A model generated the notes under the pieces. The model saw only the letters and a list, made by a program, of their open reading frames with translations. It was not told the origin of the DNA and made no database searches. From NCBI GenBank assembly GCA_900110395.1, contig FODP01000026.1, forward strand, positions 24,024 to 88,023: a stretch of 64,000 nucleotides of DNA. The letters run 5' to 3'. This document shows, in pieces, positions 42,869 to 50,874 of the stretch (position 1 is its first letter; the number at the start of each line of letters is the position of its first letter). The translations under genes and the position numbers were made by a program. Source of the DNA: Rhodospirillales bacterium URHD0017. GTDB taxonomy: Bacteria > Pseudomonadota > Alphaproteobacteria > Reyranellales > Reyranellaceae.

Positions 42869-43833
42869 GCCGCGGCTCCGGCGAGTGCGTTGCGGCGGCC
42901 ACCGATCAGCGCCTCGAGGCAGGCCATGCGCACGGCCACGCCCATCTCGACCTGCTCGTGGATCACCGAACGATCGAGGTCGTCGGCGACTTCGGAGTCG
43001 ATCTCGACGCCGCGGTTCATCGGTCCGGGATGCATGATCAGCGCATCGGACTTGGCGAACTTGAGCTTCTCGTGATCGAGACCGAAGAAGCGGAAGTATT
43101 CGCTGATCGAGGGCACGAACGAGCCCTGCATGCGCTCGGTCTGCAGGCGCAGCATCATGACGATGTCGACGTCCTTCAGCCCGGTCTTCATGCTGTAATG
43201 GACTTCGACGCCCATGCGGTCGATGTCGGTCGGCATCAGGGTGGGCGGGCCGACCACCCGCACGCGCGCGCCCATGATCTGCAGCAGGTGGATGTTCGAG
43301 CGCGCCACGCGGCTGTGCATGATGTCGCCGCAGATCGCCACCAGCAGGCCTTCCAGGCTGCCGCGTCGTCGTCGGATGGTGAGCGCATCGAGCAGCGCCT
43401 GGGTCGGATGCTCGTGCTGGCCGTCTCCGGCATTGATGACGGCGCAGTTCACCTTCTGTGACAGCAGGTTGACCGCGCCCGATTCGGAGTGCCGCACGAC
43501 GATGGCGTCGGGCCGCATGGCGTTCAGCGTCATCGCCGTGTCCAAGAGCGTCTCGCCCTTGCGCACCGAGGAGGTGGCGACGTCCATGTTGATCACATCG
43601 GCGCCCAGCCGCTTGGCCGCGACCTCGAAGCTGGTGCGCGTGCGCGTCGAATTCTCGAAGAACAGGTTGATCAAGGTGCGGCCGGCGAGCACGTCGCGCC
43701 GCTTGTCGATCGATCGGTTCTGGTCGATGTAACTTTCGGAAAGGTCGAGCAGGCCCGAAATAGTATCGGGCGCAAGTCCCTCAATGCCGAGCAGATGGGG
43801 CAACCTCGGCACGCCCACGCGTTTTCTTGTCAC
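42865..43833 (-). CDS. pyrB: Aspartate carbamoyltransferase catalytic subunit
   Basis: A 322-residue enzyme joining carbamoyl phosphate and aspartate in pyrimidine synthesis. The carbamoyl-phosphate loop FFENSTRTRTSFE is at about residues 58-70. VRHSESGA, GDGQHEHPTQALLD and the aspartate-side HPGPMNRGVEI follow. Length is that of the class found with a dihydroorotase-like partner, and the pyrC' gene overlaps its stop by 4 bp. No pyrI regulatory chain is present. The 65 bp upstream to the GFA gene should hold the promoter. Confidence 0.96.
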   Translation of the reverse strand: MTRKRVGVPRLPHLLGIEGLAPDTISGLLDLSESYIDQNRSIDKRRDVLAGRTLINLFFENSTRTRTSFEVAAKRLGADVINMDVATSSVRKGETLLDTAMTLNAMRPDAIVVRHSESGAVNLLSQKVNCAVINAGDGQHEHPTQALLDALTIRRRRGSLEGLLVAICGDIMHSRVARSNIHLLQIMGARVRVVGPPTLMPTDIDRMGVEVHYSMKTGLKDVDIVMMLRLQTERMQGSFVPSISEYFRFFGLDHEKLKFAKSDALIMHPGPMNRGVEIDSEVADDLDRSVIHEQVEMGVAVRMACLEALIGGRRNALAGAAA

Positions 43834-43898
43834 TAAAGCGCGACGTTAAGCACGCCGACGTGGACCCCGCAAGGCGGCGTTTTGGTGGATAAATAAGG

Positions 43899-44253
43899 TC
43901 ACAGTTTCAGCCACGGCACCCGCTCGTCAGCGAAGGCATGGCCGGTCGGCGCGAGCGTCGCGGGCTCGTCGAACGCGCCGACATGGAGATGGACTTCGCC
44001 CGGCCAGCGGTCGCCCTCGTAGGTCAGGGTGGAACCGCAGCGCCCACAGAAGCCGCGCCGCACGCCGCGCGACGATTCGAAGGTGGAGAGGTCTCCCGTG
44101 AACCGGATCTTGGCCGCCTCGAGGCCTGCATAGGCGGAGACCGGCGCCCCGGTGTGGCGGCGGCAGCTCTGGCAATGGCAGTAACCGGTCCACTTGGGTT
44201 CACCATCGGGCGGTGAAGCGGACGGCTCCGCAAAGGCAGCGACCTTCCCTCAT
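43899..44253 (-). pseudogene. GFA-family (glutathione-dependent formaldehyde-activating-like) zinc protein, frameshifted
   Basis: From the ATG at 44253 (AGGAGG upstream) the product begins MREGRCLCGAVRFTA and then hits a stop. In the next frame it continues DGEPKWTGYCHCQSCRR, HTGAPVSAY, FCGRCGSTL and ends VPWLKL, a complete 117-residue GFA-domain protein with all its zinc cysteines. One extra base in the C run near 44208-44213 breaks the frame. Everything else, including the ribosome site and stop, is intact, so this is either a very young mutation or a homopolymer sequencing error. It begins 1 bp after the HTH-citrate synthase stop, hence the same operon. Confidence 0.8.
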
Positions 44254-44254
44254 G

Positions 44255-45460
44255 TCATCCTCCTGGGCGGGGACCAGTATAACGGGCGCGCGGTCGGATC
44301 AGGGCAGCATGCGCGGACTGTTCGAGCGCATGGGCGATCCAGCCGACGGTGCGGCCCAGCAGGAAGAGGGCGAGTGCTGAGTCCTTGGGCAGGCCGAGCA
44401 CGCGCTCGACCACGACGGTGGTGAAATCGACGTTGGGTTTGCGGTCGATCAGGCGTTCACCGGCGGCTGCCAGACGCTCGGCGAAGGCGAGCTCCGGCGA
44501 ATTGGGAACGGTCTCGCGCAGCAGCGCGAAGAGGGTGGCCGCGCGCACGTCGCCGTCGGGATAGAGCTGATGGCCGAACCCCGGAATGTAGATGCGGTCG
44601 CGCACGCGCTGCACCAGCTCGCCGTCGAGGTCGCGGGCATTCTTCAGGTCGTCGAACAGGGAGGCGACTCGGCGCGTCAGCCCGCCATGGCGCGGGCCGT
44701 TCAGCGCGGCAAGCCCCGCCATGGTCGCGCCGTAGAGATTGGCGCCCGTCGAGGCGACGACGCGAGCGGCGAAGGCCGAGGCGTTGAACTCATGGTCCGC
44801 CGACAGCACCAGCGCCGCGCGCAGGAGCGGCGCACGCTCCTTCGGTACCCGCCACGCCGCGGCAAGCTCCTCATGGACAGGGACCGTCGACAGCGGCCGT
44901 GCCGTCACCGCCGCGGTCAGGAGGCGCAGGACGCGCACGCCGGTCTCCAGCATCGCGGCGCGGTCTTCCACCCAGCTCGGATGATCCAGCGCCGCCGCGG
45001 CCGGCAGGACGACGAGGCAGCGGTCGACCGGACCAAGGGTCACCGCGGCCAGCCAGGCGCGGCGCAGCGCCGTGGTCATCGGCGGCAGGTTGTCGGCCGC
45101 GAACGGCCGCTCATCGCAGTCCCACAGGAGCCGCGCCACTTCCTCGAGCGAGGCGGTGCGTGCCAGCTCGGTGGCATCTCGCCCGCCGTAATAAAGACGG
45201 TTGTTCTCGATCAGGGTGAGGGACGATTCGAGCACCGGCGTGCCGAAATCGAGCGCATGGTTGGCGATCGATTCAGCCTTGCGCCCGACGTCGCGCCGTC
45301 GCTTCAGGCGGGCGATGTCGTCGGCGCGATAGCGCCGCTCGCGCCGGCCGTCGACCGCCTCGGAGCGCAGCAGGCCGCGACTGACATAGGCGTAGAGCGT
45401 GGCCGCCGAAACGCCCAGCCGCCGCGCCGCTTCCCGTGAACTCAGCACTTCGTTCGCCAT
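44255..45460 (-). CDS. Citrate synthase-family protein with N-terminal helix-turn-helix domain
   Basis: A 401-residue fusion. Residues 1-55 form an excisionase/MerR-like helix-turn-helix (VLSSREAARRLGVSAATLYAYVSRGLL then RRYRADDIARLK). A citrate-synthase domain follows, with LSADHEFNASAFAARVVAST, GPRHGGL, GFGHQLYPDGDVRA and a C-terminal RPRARYTGPRP. The usual catalytic GHRIYK is GHQLYP here, so activity may be altered. I start at the ATG at 45460; the longer reading would run through the AT-rich operator. Divergent from a normal citrate synthase across a perfect palindrome, which suggests a DNA-binding role. Followed 1 bp later by the GFA gene. Confidence 0.87.
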   Translation of the reverse strand: MANEVLSSREAARRLGVSAATLYAYVSRGLLRSEAVDGRRERRYRADDIARLKRRRDVGRKAESIANHALDFGTPVLESSLTLIENNRLYYGGRDATELARTASLEEVARLLWDCDERPFAADNLPPMTTALRRAWLAAVTLGPVDRCLVVLPAAAALDHPSWVEDRAAMLETGVRVLRLLTAAVTARPLSTVPVHEELAAAWRVPKERAPLLRAALVLSADHEFNASAFAARVVASTGANLYGATMAGLAALNGPRHGGLTRRVASLFDDLKNARDLDGELVQRVRDRIYIPGFGHQLYPDGDVRAATLFALLRETVPNSPELAFAERLAAAGERLIDRKPNVDFTTVVVERVLGLPKDSALALFLLGRTVGWIAHALEQSAHAALIRPRARYTGPRPGG

Positions 45461-45465
45461 GGCAC

Positions 45466-45481
45466 TATATTGATCAATATA
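45466..45481. promoter_or_regulatory. Perfect palindromic operator in a divergent promoter region
   Basis: TATATTGATCAATATA is an uninterrupted 16-bp palindrome 5 bp from the start of the HTH-citrate synthase gene. A related half site (TTGACAATATAT) follows at 45489-45500. The AT-rich island contrasts sharply with the surrounding DNA. A natural candidate for the binding site of the adjacent helix-turn-helix protein; binding is inferred. Confidence 0.6.
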
Positions 45482-45545
45482 ATCAAGATTGACAATATAT
45501 TTCCGCAATCCGACCTTGGCCGCGGTAGTGGGAAAGGACATCCAA

Positions 45546-46631
45546 ATGTTGCTGACGCGGGTGGACAGTGGCCTCGACGGCGTCGTCGTGGCCGATACGG
45601 CAATGAGCGAGGTCGATGGCGAAGCCGGCCGGCTGATCGTGCGCGGCCATGCGATCGAGGAGCTGACGGCGACGCGCGGCTTCGAAGGCGTCGCGGCGCT
45701 GTTGTGGGAAGGCTATGCCGAGGGCGGCGGCGATGAGACCACCGTGCGCGAGGGGTTGGCAGCGGCCCGCGTAAAAACCTTCGTCGAGGTGCCCAAGCTC
45801 CTGGCCGCGACCCGCGGCCTCAATCCGGTCGAGGCGCTGCGCGTCGGCATCGGCATGCTGCCCGACAGCGCAAAGACTCCGCATCATTTCCTGGTATGCG
45901 GCGCCATGCCGGTGTTCCTGGCCGCGCTGCTCAACGCGGAGAAATCCATGGCGCCGATCGCGCCCGATCCGTCGCTCAGCACGGCGCAGGATTTGCTGCG
46001 CATGATCCGCGGCCAGCGCGCCGGCACGGTGTTCGAGAAGGCGCTCGACACCTACCTCGCCACCATCACCGATCACGGCTTCAACGCCTCGACCTTCACC
46101 GCGCGCGTCGTCGCCTCGACCCACGCCGGCCTGATCTCCTCGGTGCTGGCGGCGCTCTGCGCGCTCAAGGGGCCGCTGCATGGCGGTGCGCCGGGCCCGG
46201 TCCTCGACATGCTGGACGAGATCGGCGAGGTGTCGCGCGCCGAAGCGTGGTTCGACGACGCTTTCGCCAAGGGCACGACCCTGATGGGCTTCGGCCACCG
46301 CATCTACAAGGTGCGCGATCCGCGCGCCGACGTCCTGAAGGATGCCGTCGCGAAGCTGCCGGCAACGGCTGGGCGGCTGGCCTACGCCTCGGCGGTCGAG
46401 CAGGGCGCGATCGCCGCATTGCGCCGCCACAAGCCCGGCCGCCCGCTCGACACGAACGTCGAGTACTACACGGCGCTCCTGCTGGAGGCGCTGGAGATCC
46501 CGCGCAGTGCGTTCACCGCGTTGTTCGCCGTTGGCCGTACAGCCGGTTGGTGCGCTCACATCTTCGAGCAGGAGAAGGGCGGCCGCATCATCCGCCCGCA
46601 GTCGAACTACGTGGGACCCCGGCCGGCTTAG
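45546..46631 (+). CDS. Citrate synthase / 2-methylcitrate synthase family protein
   Basis: A 361-residue enzyme of the short citrate-synthase type that condenses acetyl- or propionyl-CoA with oxaloacetate. It shows GHAIEELTATRGFEGVAALLWEGY near the start, DHGFNASTFTARVVAST with a catalytic His region, GPLHGGAPG, the FGHRIYKVRDPRAD block (His and Arg) and VEYYTALLLEALEIP. It ends RPQSNYVGPRP as citrate synthases do. I choose the ATG at 45546, with AAAGGA seven bases upstream. Divergent from the HTH-citrate synthase paralogue. Whether it uses acetyl- or propionyl-CoA cannot be told. Confidence 0.9.
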   Translation: MLLTRVDSGLDGVVVADTAMSEVDGEAGRLIVRGHAIEELTATRGFEGVAALLWEGYAEGGGDETTVREGLAAARVKTFVEVPKLLAATRGLNPVEALRVGIGMLPDSAKTPHHFLVCGAMPVFLAALLNAEKSMAPIAPDPSLSTAQDLLRMIRGQRAGTVFEKALDTYLATITDHGFNASTFTARVVASTHAGLISSVLAALCALKGPLHGGAPGPVLDMLDEIGEVSRAEAWFDDAFAKGTTLMGFGHRIYKVRDPRADVLKDAVAKLPATAGRLAYASAVEQGAIAALRRHKPGRPLDTNVEYYTALLLEALEIPRSAFTALFAVGRTAGWCAHIFEQEKGGRIIRPQSNYVGPRPA

Positions 46632-47179
46632 TGCTTGACGGCCGAGCCACGCCAGGTGCGGGCGCGGGTGCCGGCGGCGTCGAACACCCAGAGGATGATG
46701 TCGCCGCCCCCCGGCGTGAAGCGGACCGTGAAGTGGCGACGCCAGAAGCTGCCGTCGGCATGGGCGAACAGGGCCTCGGTGCCGAGCAGGTCGCGACCGA
46801 CCGTGAGGGTCGCGGAGCGCGGCCCATGGCGGGCTTCGTTGGCAGCAAGCACCGCGACCCCGTCGATCAGCGGTCCGAAGACCAGCAGCTCGCCGCTGTC
46901 GGCGGTCTGCATCGGGCCGCTATCGATGCGTAGCCGTATCGCCGGCAGACCGTCGACGGTGCGGATGTCGAAGTGCACGCCGAACGGCGCGGGATCGTCG
47001 CGGTCGACGTGCGGTTCCTGGGGCGGCGGGTAGATGTCCTCGAGCGGGATCGAGCGATAGAACCGCGCGGCGCCGTCGTAGCGGCCGATCCATTCCGGCC
47101 ACAGGCCCGACTGGGCGCGCGCGGCGAGCGTCGGCAGGAAGGCCGCCCCTGCGCCGAGCAGGATGCGGCGCCCGATCAT
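46628..47179 (-). CDS. Exported protein of unknown function in a b561/YceI operon
   Basis: A 183-residue protein with an N-terminal signal (MIGRRILLGAGAAFLPTLAARAQ, RR present, so Tat is possible). The mature part is beta-rich, with FGVHFDIRTVDGLPAIRLRID, a VGRDLLGTEALFAHADGSFWRRHFTVRF stretch and a C-terminal WVFDAAGTRARTWRG. No known family recognised. The start ATG at 47179 overlaps the YceI stop (ATGA), and the stop overlaps that of the convergent citrate synthase gene by 4 bp. It ends the operon cytochrome b561, YceI, this protein, and may belong to a periplasmic redox or lipid-carrier system. Confidence 0.7.
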   Translation of the reverse strand: MIGRRILLGAGAAFLPTLAARAQSGLWPEWIGRYDGAARFYRSIPLEDIYPPPQEPHVDRDDPAPFGVHFDIRTVDGLPAIRLRIDSGPMQTADSGELLVFGPLIDGVAVLAANEARHGPRSATLTVGRDLLGTEALFAHADGSFWRRHFTVRFTPGGGDIILWVFDAAGTRARTWRGSAVKH

Positions 47180-47754
47180 TTGGCGCGGCCGGCCACGACG
47201 TTGAGGTCGATCGTCACCTCGTTGGCGACCTGGCCCGTGGCGGCCCATTCGTTCTGGCCGACGCCGTAGTCGAGCCGCTTGATGATCAGCCGGCCGCGCG
47301 CCGTGCCACGCTGCCGGCCGGGCGCGGCCGGGTCATCGACGATGGCGAGCGTGAAGGGCAGCACGACGTCGCGCGTGACGCCGCGGAGGGTGAGCTTGCC
47401 GCGCGCCTCGTAGCGATCGCCGCTGCCGGAGATGGAGGTCGCCACGAAGCGCGCTTCGGGAAATTTTTGCACATCGAGGAAGTTCGGGCCCTTCATCAGC
47501 GAATCGACGTCGCGATTGTTCGCCGAGACCGGGCGCGTGTCGATCTTGATGTCGATGCGCGCCGTGGCGAGCGAACCGGGATCGAGCACGATATCGCCCG
47601 TCCAGGTCGGGAAGCGGCCGCTCACGATCGAGCCCACTTGGGCGACGCTGAAGGACAGCGCACTCGCCTTGGGATCGACCGTCCAGGGATCCTGCGGTCC
47701 GGCCAGAGACGGCAACGGCAGCAGCAAGGCGGCGAGGGCGAACCAGGAGCGCAT
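47176..47754 (-). CDS. YceI-family periplasmic protein
   Basis: A 192-residue protein with a signal peptide (ALAALLLPLPSLAG) and a YceI lipocalin-like barrel: WTVDPKASALSFSVAQVG, GRFPTWTGDIVLDP, SLMKGPNFLDVQKFPEARFVA and GKLTLRGVTRDVVLPFTL. YceI proteins bind isoprenoid quinone-like lipids and are often encoded beside cytochrome b561, as here. Its ATG overlaps the b561 stop and its stop overlaps the next ATG (both ATGA), so all three are tightly coupled. Confidence 0.93.
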   Translation of the reverse strand: MRSWFALAALLLPLPSLAGPQDPWTVDPKASALSFSVAQVGSIVSGRFPTWTGDIVLDPGSLATARIDIKIDTRPVSANNRDVDSLMKGPNFLDVQKFPEARFVATSISGSGDRYEARGKLTLRGVTRDVVLPFTLAIVDDPAAPGRQRGTARGRLIIKRLDYGVGQNEWAATGQVANEVTIDLNVVAGRAK

Positions 47755-48284
47755 CAGCTTCCTCCGAAGGGCCACATGCGGCGGAATACGCCGTCCCGGC
47801 GCAGGACATCGTGGTGTACGACGGCAGCGACGTGAAGGATCAGCACCGCAATCAGCAACCGCGATAGAACATAGTGCGCGGTCCTGAGCGCCTCGAACAG
47901 GGCCTGGTCGCGCGGCACCAGGTCGGGCAGCGGCAGCACGCCGAACCAGATGACGCTCACGCCTGCGGCCGAGCTCATGAACCAGCCACTGATCGGCATG
48001 GCGAGCAGCAGTGCCAGCAGCGACCAGTGCGCGATCGGCGCCAGCACGGCCTGCCAATGCACGATCGTGCCGGGCAAGGGCGGCGGTGGATGGCGCCAGC
48101 GCCACAGCAGGCGGCCGAGGGTCAGGACGAGCACGGCGAGCCCGACCCATTTATGCCAGTTGTAGGCGTAGAGCTTGGTGAAGCCGAGCGGCAGGCCGGT
48201 CATCCAGAGGCCAACCCCCAGCATGCCGATCACCGCGACGGCGGTGATCCAGTGCAGCGCCTGGGCGGCGGGATGATAGGTCAA
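47754..48284 (-). CDS. Cytochrome b561
   Basis: A 176-residue membrane di-haem cytochrome with four helices. The haem-ligand histidines are in AALHWITAV-like AQALHWITAV (helix 1), YNWHKWVGLAVL (helix 2), PIAHWSLLALLLAMPISGWF (helix 3) and AHYVLSRLLIAVLILHVAAVVHH (helix 4). It passes electrons from quinol to periplasmic acceptors or superoxide. The only workable start is a TTG at 48284 giving MTYHPAAQALHW; the nearby ATG is in another frame with an early stop. The upstream region is a large hairpin complex containing the C/G run. Confidence 0.87.
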   Translation of the reverse strand: MTYHPAAQALHWITAVAVIGMLGVGLWMTGLPLGFTKLYAYNWHKWVGLAVLVLTLGRLLWRWRHPPPPLPGTIVHWQAVLAPIAHWSLLALLLAMPISGWFMSSAAGVSVIWFGVLPLPDLVPRDQALFEALRTAHYVLSRLLIAVLILHVAAVVHHDVLRRDGVFRRMWPFGGS

Positions 48285-48295
48285 TGACTCATGCT

Positions 48296-48463
<168 letters not shown>

Positions 48464-48474
48464 AACTTGAGGAC

Positions 48475-49359
48475 TCAGGCGCGTACACCTTCCTCATAGG
48501 TCTCGAAGAAGCGGCGGCCGGTCCCGCGCTGGTTCTCGTAGATCGAACCCTGATGATCGGCCGGCGGCAGCGGCATGCGGATGGGTGCGGCGACGACGCG
48601 CGGCTCGATGGTGGGCTCGCCCAGGACCATGCGGCCGTTGAACTCCTCGAAGTTGGCCACGCCCAGCAATGGCCAGGCGTCGGCGGCCGTGTATTCGTGC
48701 AGCAGCAGGCGGCGCTGGCGGTTGGAGCGATTGAGCGCCGAGCCATGCACCAGGCGGACGTGATGGATGGTCATCGATCCGGCCGGGCCCATCAGCGGCA
48801 CGGCCTTGTCGAAGTCGATGTCGCAGGCCTCGGGATTCATGGCGCCGCAGAAGCGGCCGTCCGCATGGTGATCGTGGGTCGGGCCGTGATGGCTGCCCGG
48901 GATCACCATCAATGGGCCGTTGTCCATGTCGCAGTCGTCGAGATAGATGCCGGTCGCCAGCACGTCGTCGTTGGTATGGGGATAGAAGGCCCAGTCCTGA
49001 TGCCATTCGACCGGCGAGCCGTAGCCCGCCGACTTCATGTTGAGCTTGCCGCCGTGCTGGCGGATCGCCGGCCCAAGGAGGTGCGCCAGGATTGACGTGA
49101 TCTTGGGATCACGCGCCAGGCCATGGAAGAAGGCATAGCGCTTGAAGATCGTGGGCTTCAGCCGGCGCACGCGCGGCAGCGCCGCACTGTGACTGGCTTC
49201 CAGGTCGTAGAGATCGTCGTTGGCCGAGACGCCACGCGCCTCGGCAACGATGCGGTCGGTGAGGGCGCGCAGCTCGGCGAGCTGGTCGCCCTGGATCAGG
49301 CGCGGGATCACCAGATAGCCGTCGCGCCTATACGTCTCGATCTGCTGGTCGGTGAGCAT
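48475..49359 (-). CDS. Phytanoyl-CoA dioxygenase (PhyH) family protein
   Basis: A 294-residue Fe(II)/2-oxoglutarate oxygenase starting MLTDQQIETYRRDGYLVIPRL, a classic PhyH opening. The facial triad is His and Asp in VEWHQDWAFYP (about 126-134) and the distal His in RLVHGSALNRS (about 211), with the 2-oxoglutarate Arg shortly after (NRQRRLLL). An ATG four codons upstream is possible. Bacterial members hydroxylate small molecules such as ectoine or natural-product scaffolds. Divergent from a second 2OG oxygenase gene with 46 bp between. Confidence 0.88.
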   Translation of the reverse strand: MLTDQQIETYRRDGYLVIPRLIQGDQLAELRALTDRIVAEARGVSANDDLYDLEASHSAALPRVRRLKPTIFKRYAFFHGLARDPKITSILAHLLGPAIRQHGGKLNMKSAGYGSPVEWHQDWAFYPHTNDDVLATGIYLDDCDMDNGPLMVIPGSHHGPTHDHHADGRFCGAMNPEACDIDFDKAVPLMGPAGSMTIHHVRLVHGSALNRSNRQRRLLLHEYTAADAWPLLGVANFEEFNGRMVLGEPTIEPRVVAAPIRMPLPPADHQGSIYENQRGTGRRFFETYEEGVRA

Positions 49360-49405
49360 GCCAAGGACCATAGCACGACCGGCCGGCTTGGCCGATAATC
49401 ACGCC

Positions 49406-50038
49406 ATGGCGATACATGCTCTTTTCCCGACGCTGATCTACCGAGAATCGATCGCCGGGCCGGACCACAGGCGGCTCAACCAGGACCTGGCCGACGAATG
49501 CCGCTCGCTCGCCGCCTCGGATGCAACCGGCCGGCGTTGGTCGGCCAAGCACTATCTCGGCGGCTATACGTCCTACGGCTCGCTCGATCGCCTGCATCTC
49601 GTGTCGTCGCTGTTCACTCGCCTGCGCCGGCGCATCGATCCGCACATAAAGGCTTTCGCCCGCTCGCTGCACTACGATCTGGCGGGTCGCTCGCTGTCGA
49701 TGACCGACTGCTGGGCCAACGTCATGCCATCGGGCGCGGTGCATTCCCTGCACCTCCATCCCACGTCCTTCGTCAGCGGCACCTATTACGTGGAGGTGCC
49801 GAAGGGGGCCGGCGCGCTCAAGTTCGAGGATCCGCGGCTTGGCCTACACATGGCGACGCCGCCGCGTCGGGCCGATGCGCCCAGGAGCTTTCACTCCTTC
49901 GTGAGTCTGCCGGCCAAGGCGGGGGATATCCTGCTGTTCGAGAGCTGGCTGCGCCACGAAGTGCCGCCGGCCCGCTTCTCCGGCGAGCGTATCTCGATTA
50001 GCTTCAACTACGGCTGGTCGGCCAAGACCCACCGCTGA
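49406..50038 (+). CDS. Putative 2OG-Fe(II) oxygenase (TIGR02466-like)
   Basis: A 210-residue protein starting MAIHALFPTLIYRE. The core HLHPTSFVSGTYYVEVPKGAGALKFEDPR (about 115-143, in pieces) and the distal RHEVPPARFSGERISISFNY (about 185-204) match the family of short 2-oxoglutarate oxygenases annotated as TIGR02466, whose substrates are mostly unknown. I use the ATG at 49406; an upstream in-frame start would overlap the divergent promoter. Its stop overlaps the next gene's ATG (TGATG), so it heads a four-gene coupled operon. Confidence 0.82.
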   Translation: MAIHALFPTLIYRESIAGPDHRRLNQDLADECRSLAASDATGRRWSAKHYLGGYTSYGSLDRLHLVSSLFTRLRRRIDPHIKAFARSLHYDLAGRSLSMTDCWANVMPSGAVHSLHLHPTSFVSGTYYVEVPKGAGALKFEDPRLGLHMATPPRRADAPRSFHSFVSLPAKAGDILLFESWLRHEVPPARFSGERISISFNYGWSAKTHR

Positions 50039-50874
50039 TGGGACCTCACATGCGCGCTCTTCTCGCCTTCGTCAGTCTGCTCGCTGCTGCCGGCACGGCT
50101 TCGGCCGACCAGGAGCTGCCTATCTTCGACGCTCACATGCACTACAGCCACGACGCGTGGGAGGCGGTGCCGCCCAAGCACGTGGTCGAGATCCTGAAGA
50201 AGGCGGGTGTGAAGCGGGCCATGGTGTCGAGCTCGAACAACGAGGGCACCAAGATGCTGCAGGACGCGGCGCCCTCGGTGATCGTGCCCGAGCTCAGGCC
50301 CTATCGCTCGCGCGGCGAACTCTCGACCTGGGCCAAGGATGCGACGATCATCGGCTTCCTCGAGGAGATGCTGGGCAAGCGCAAGTACGTGGCGATCGGC
50401 GAGTTCCACATCTACGGCGCCGATGCCGACCTGCCCAACATGCGCAAGGTGGTCGAGCTCGCCAAGAAGTACGGGCTCTACCTGCATTCTCATTCGGATG
50501 CCGACGCCGTGGTGCGCCATTTCCAGCAGGATCCGACCGCGCGCGTGCTGTGGGCGCATTCGGGCTTCGAGCGGCCGGAGAAGGTGCGCGAGATGCTGCG
50601 CCGCTATCCGACCCTGTGGTGCGATCTCGCCTTCCTCACCTCACACGCCTCGAACGGCAAGGTGGCGACAGGCTGGCGCGAGGCTTTCCTCGAATTCCCC
50701 GACCGCTTCGTGGTCGGCACCGACACCTTCACGCCCGAGCGCTGGCACTATGTCGTCGAGCATGCGCGCTGGTCGCGCCAGTGGCTCAGCGACCTGCCGC
50801 CCGATGTGGCGCGCAAGATTGCCTACGAGAACGGCGACCGCCTGTTCGCCAGCAAGCTCGGCGGCGGCCAATGA
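50038..50874 (+). CDS. Periplasmic amidohydrolase (TIM-barrel, amidohydrolase_2-like)
   Basis: A 278-residue protein with a signal peptide (LLAFVSLLAAAGTASAD). The metal-binding start is IFDAHMHYSHDAW. Further candidate ligands are the His in IGEFHIYG, the YLHSHSDAD pair, LWAHSG and the Asp in VVGTDTFTPERW, as in decarboxylase/lactonase-type amidohydrolases. The ATG at 50038 overlaps the previous stop; an internal ATG at 50050 gives a neater signal peptide. The stop overlaps the YtkA-like ATG (ATGA). Substrate unknown, but export places it with two periplasmic partners. Confidence 0.82.
   Translation: MGPHMRALLAFVSLLAAAGTASADQELPIFDAHMHYSHDAWEAVPPKHVVEILKKAGVKRAMVSSSNNEGTKMLQDAAPSVIVPELRPYRSRGELSTWAKDATIIGFLEEMLGKRKYVAIGEFHIYGADADLPNMRKVVELAKKYGLYLHSHSDADAVVRHFQQDPTARVLWAHSGFERPEKVREMLRRYPTLWCDLAFLTSHASNGKVATGWREAFLEFPDRFVVGTDTFTPERWHYVVEHARWSRQWLSDLPPDVARKIAYENGDRLFASKLGGGQ

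Noticed and set aside
43834..43898. Terminator for a plus-strand gene upstream of the GFA gene
   Set aside because: There is a weak ACGCCG/CGGCGT stem followed by TTT, but no plus-strand gene leads into it and the loop is long.
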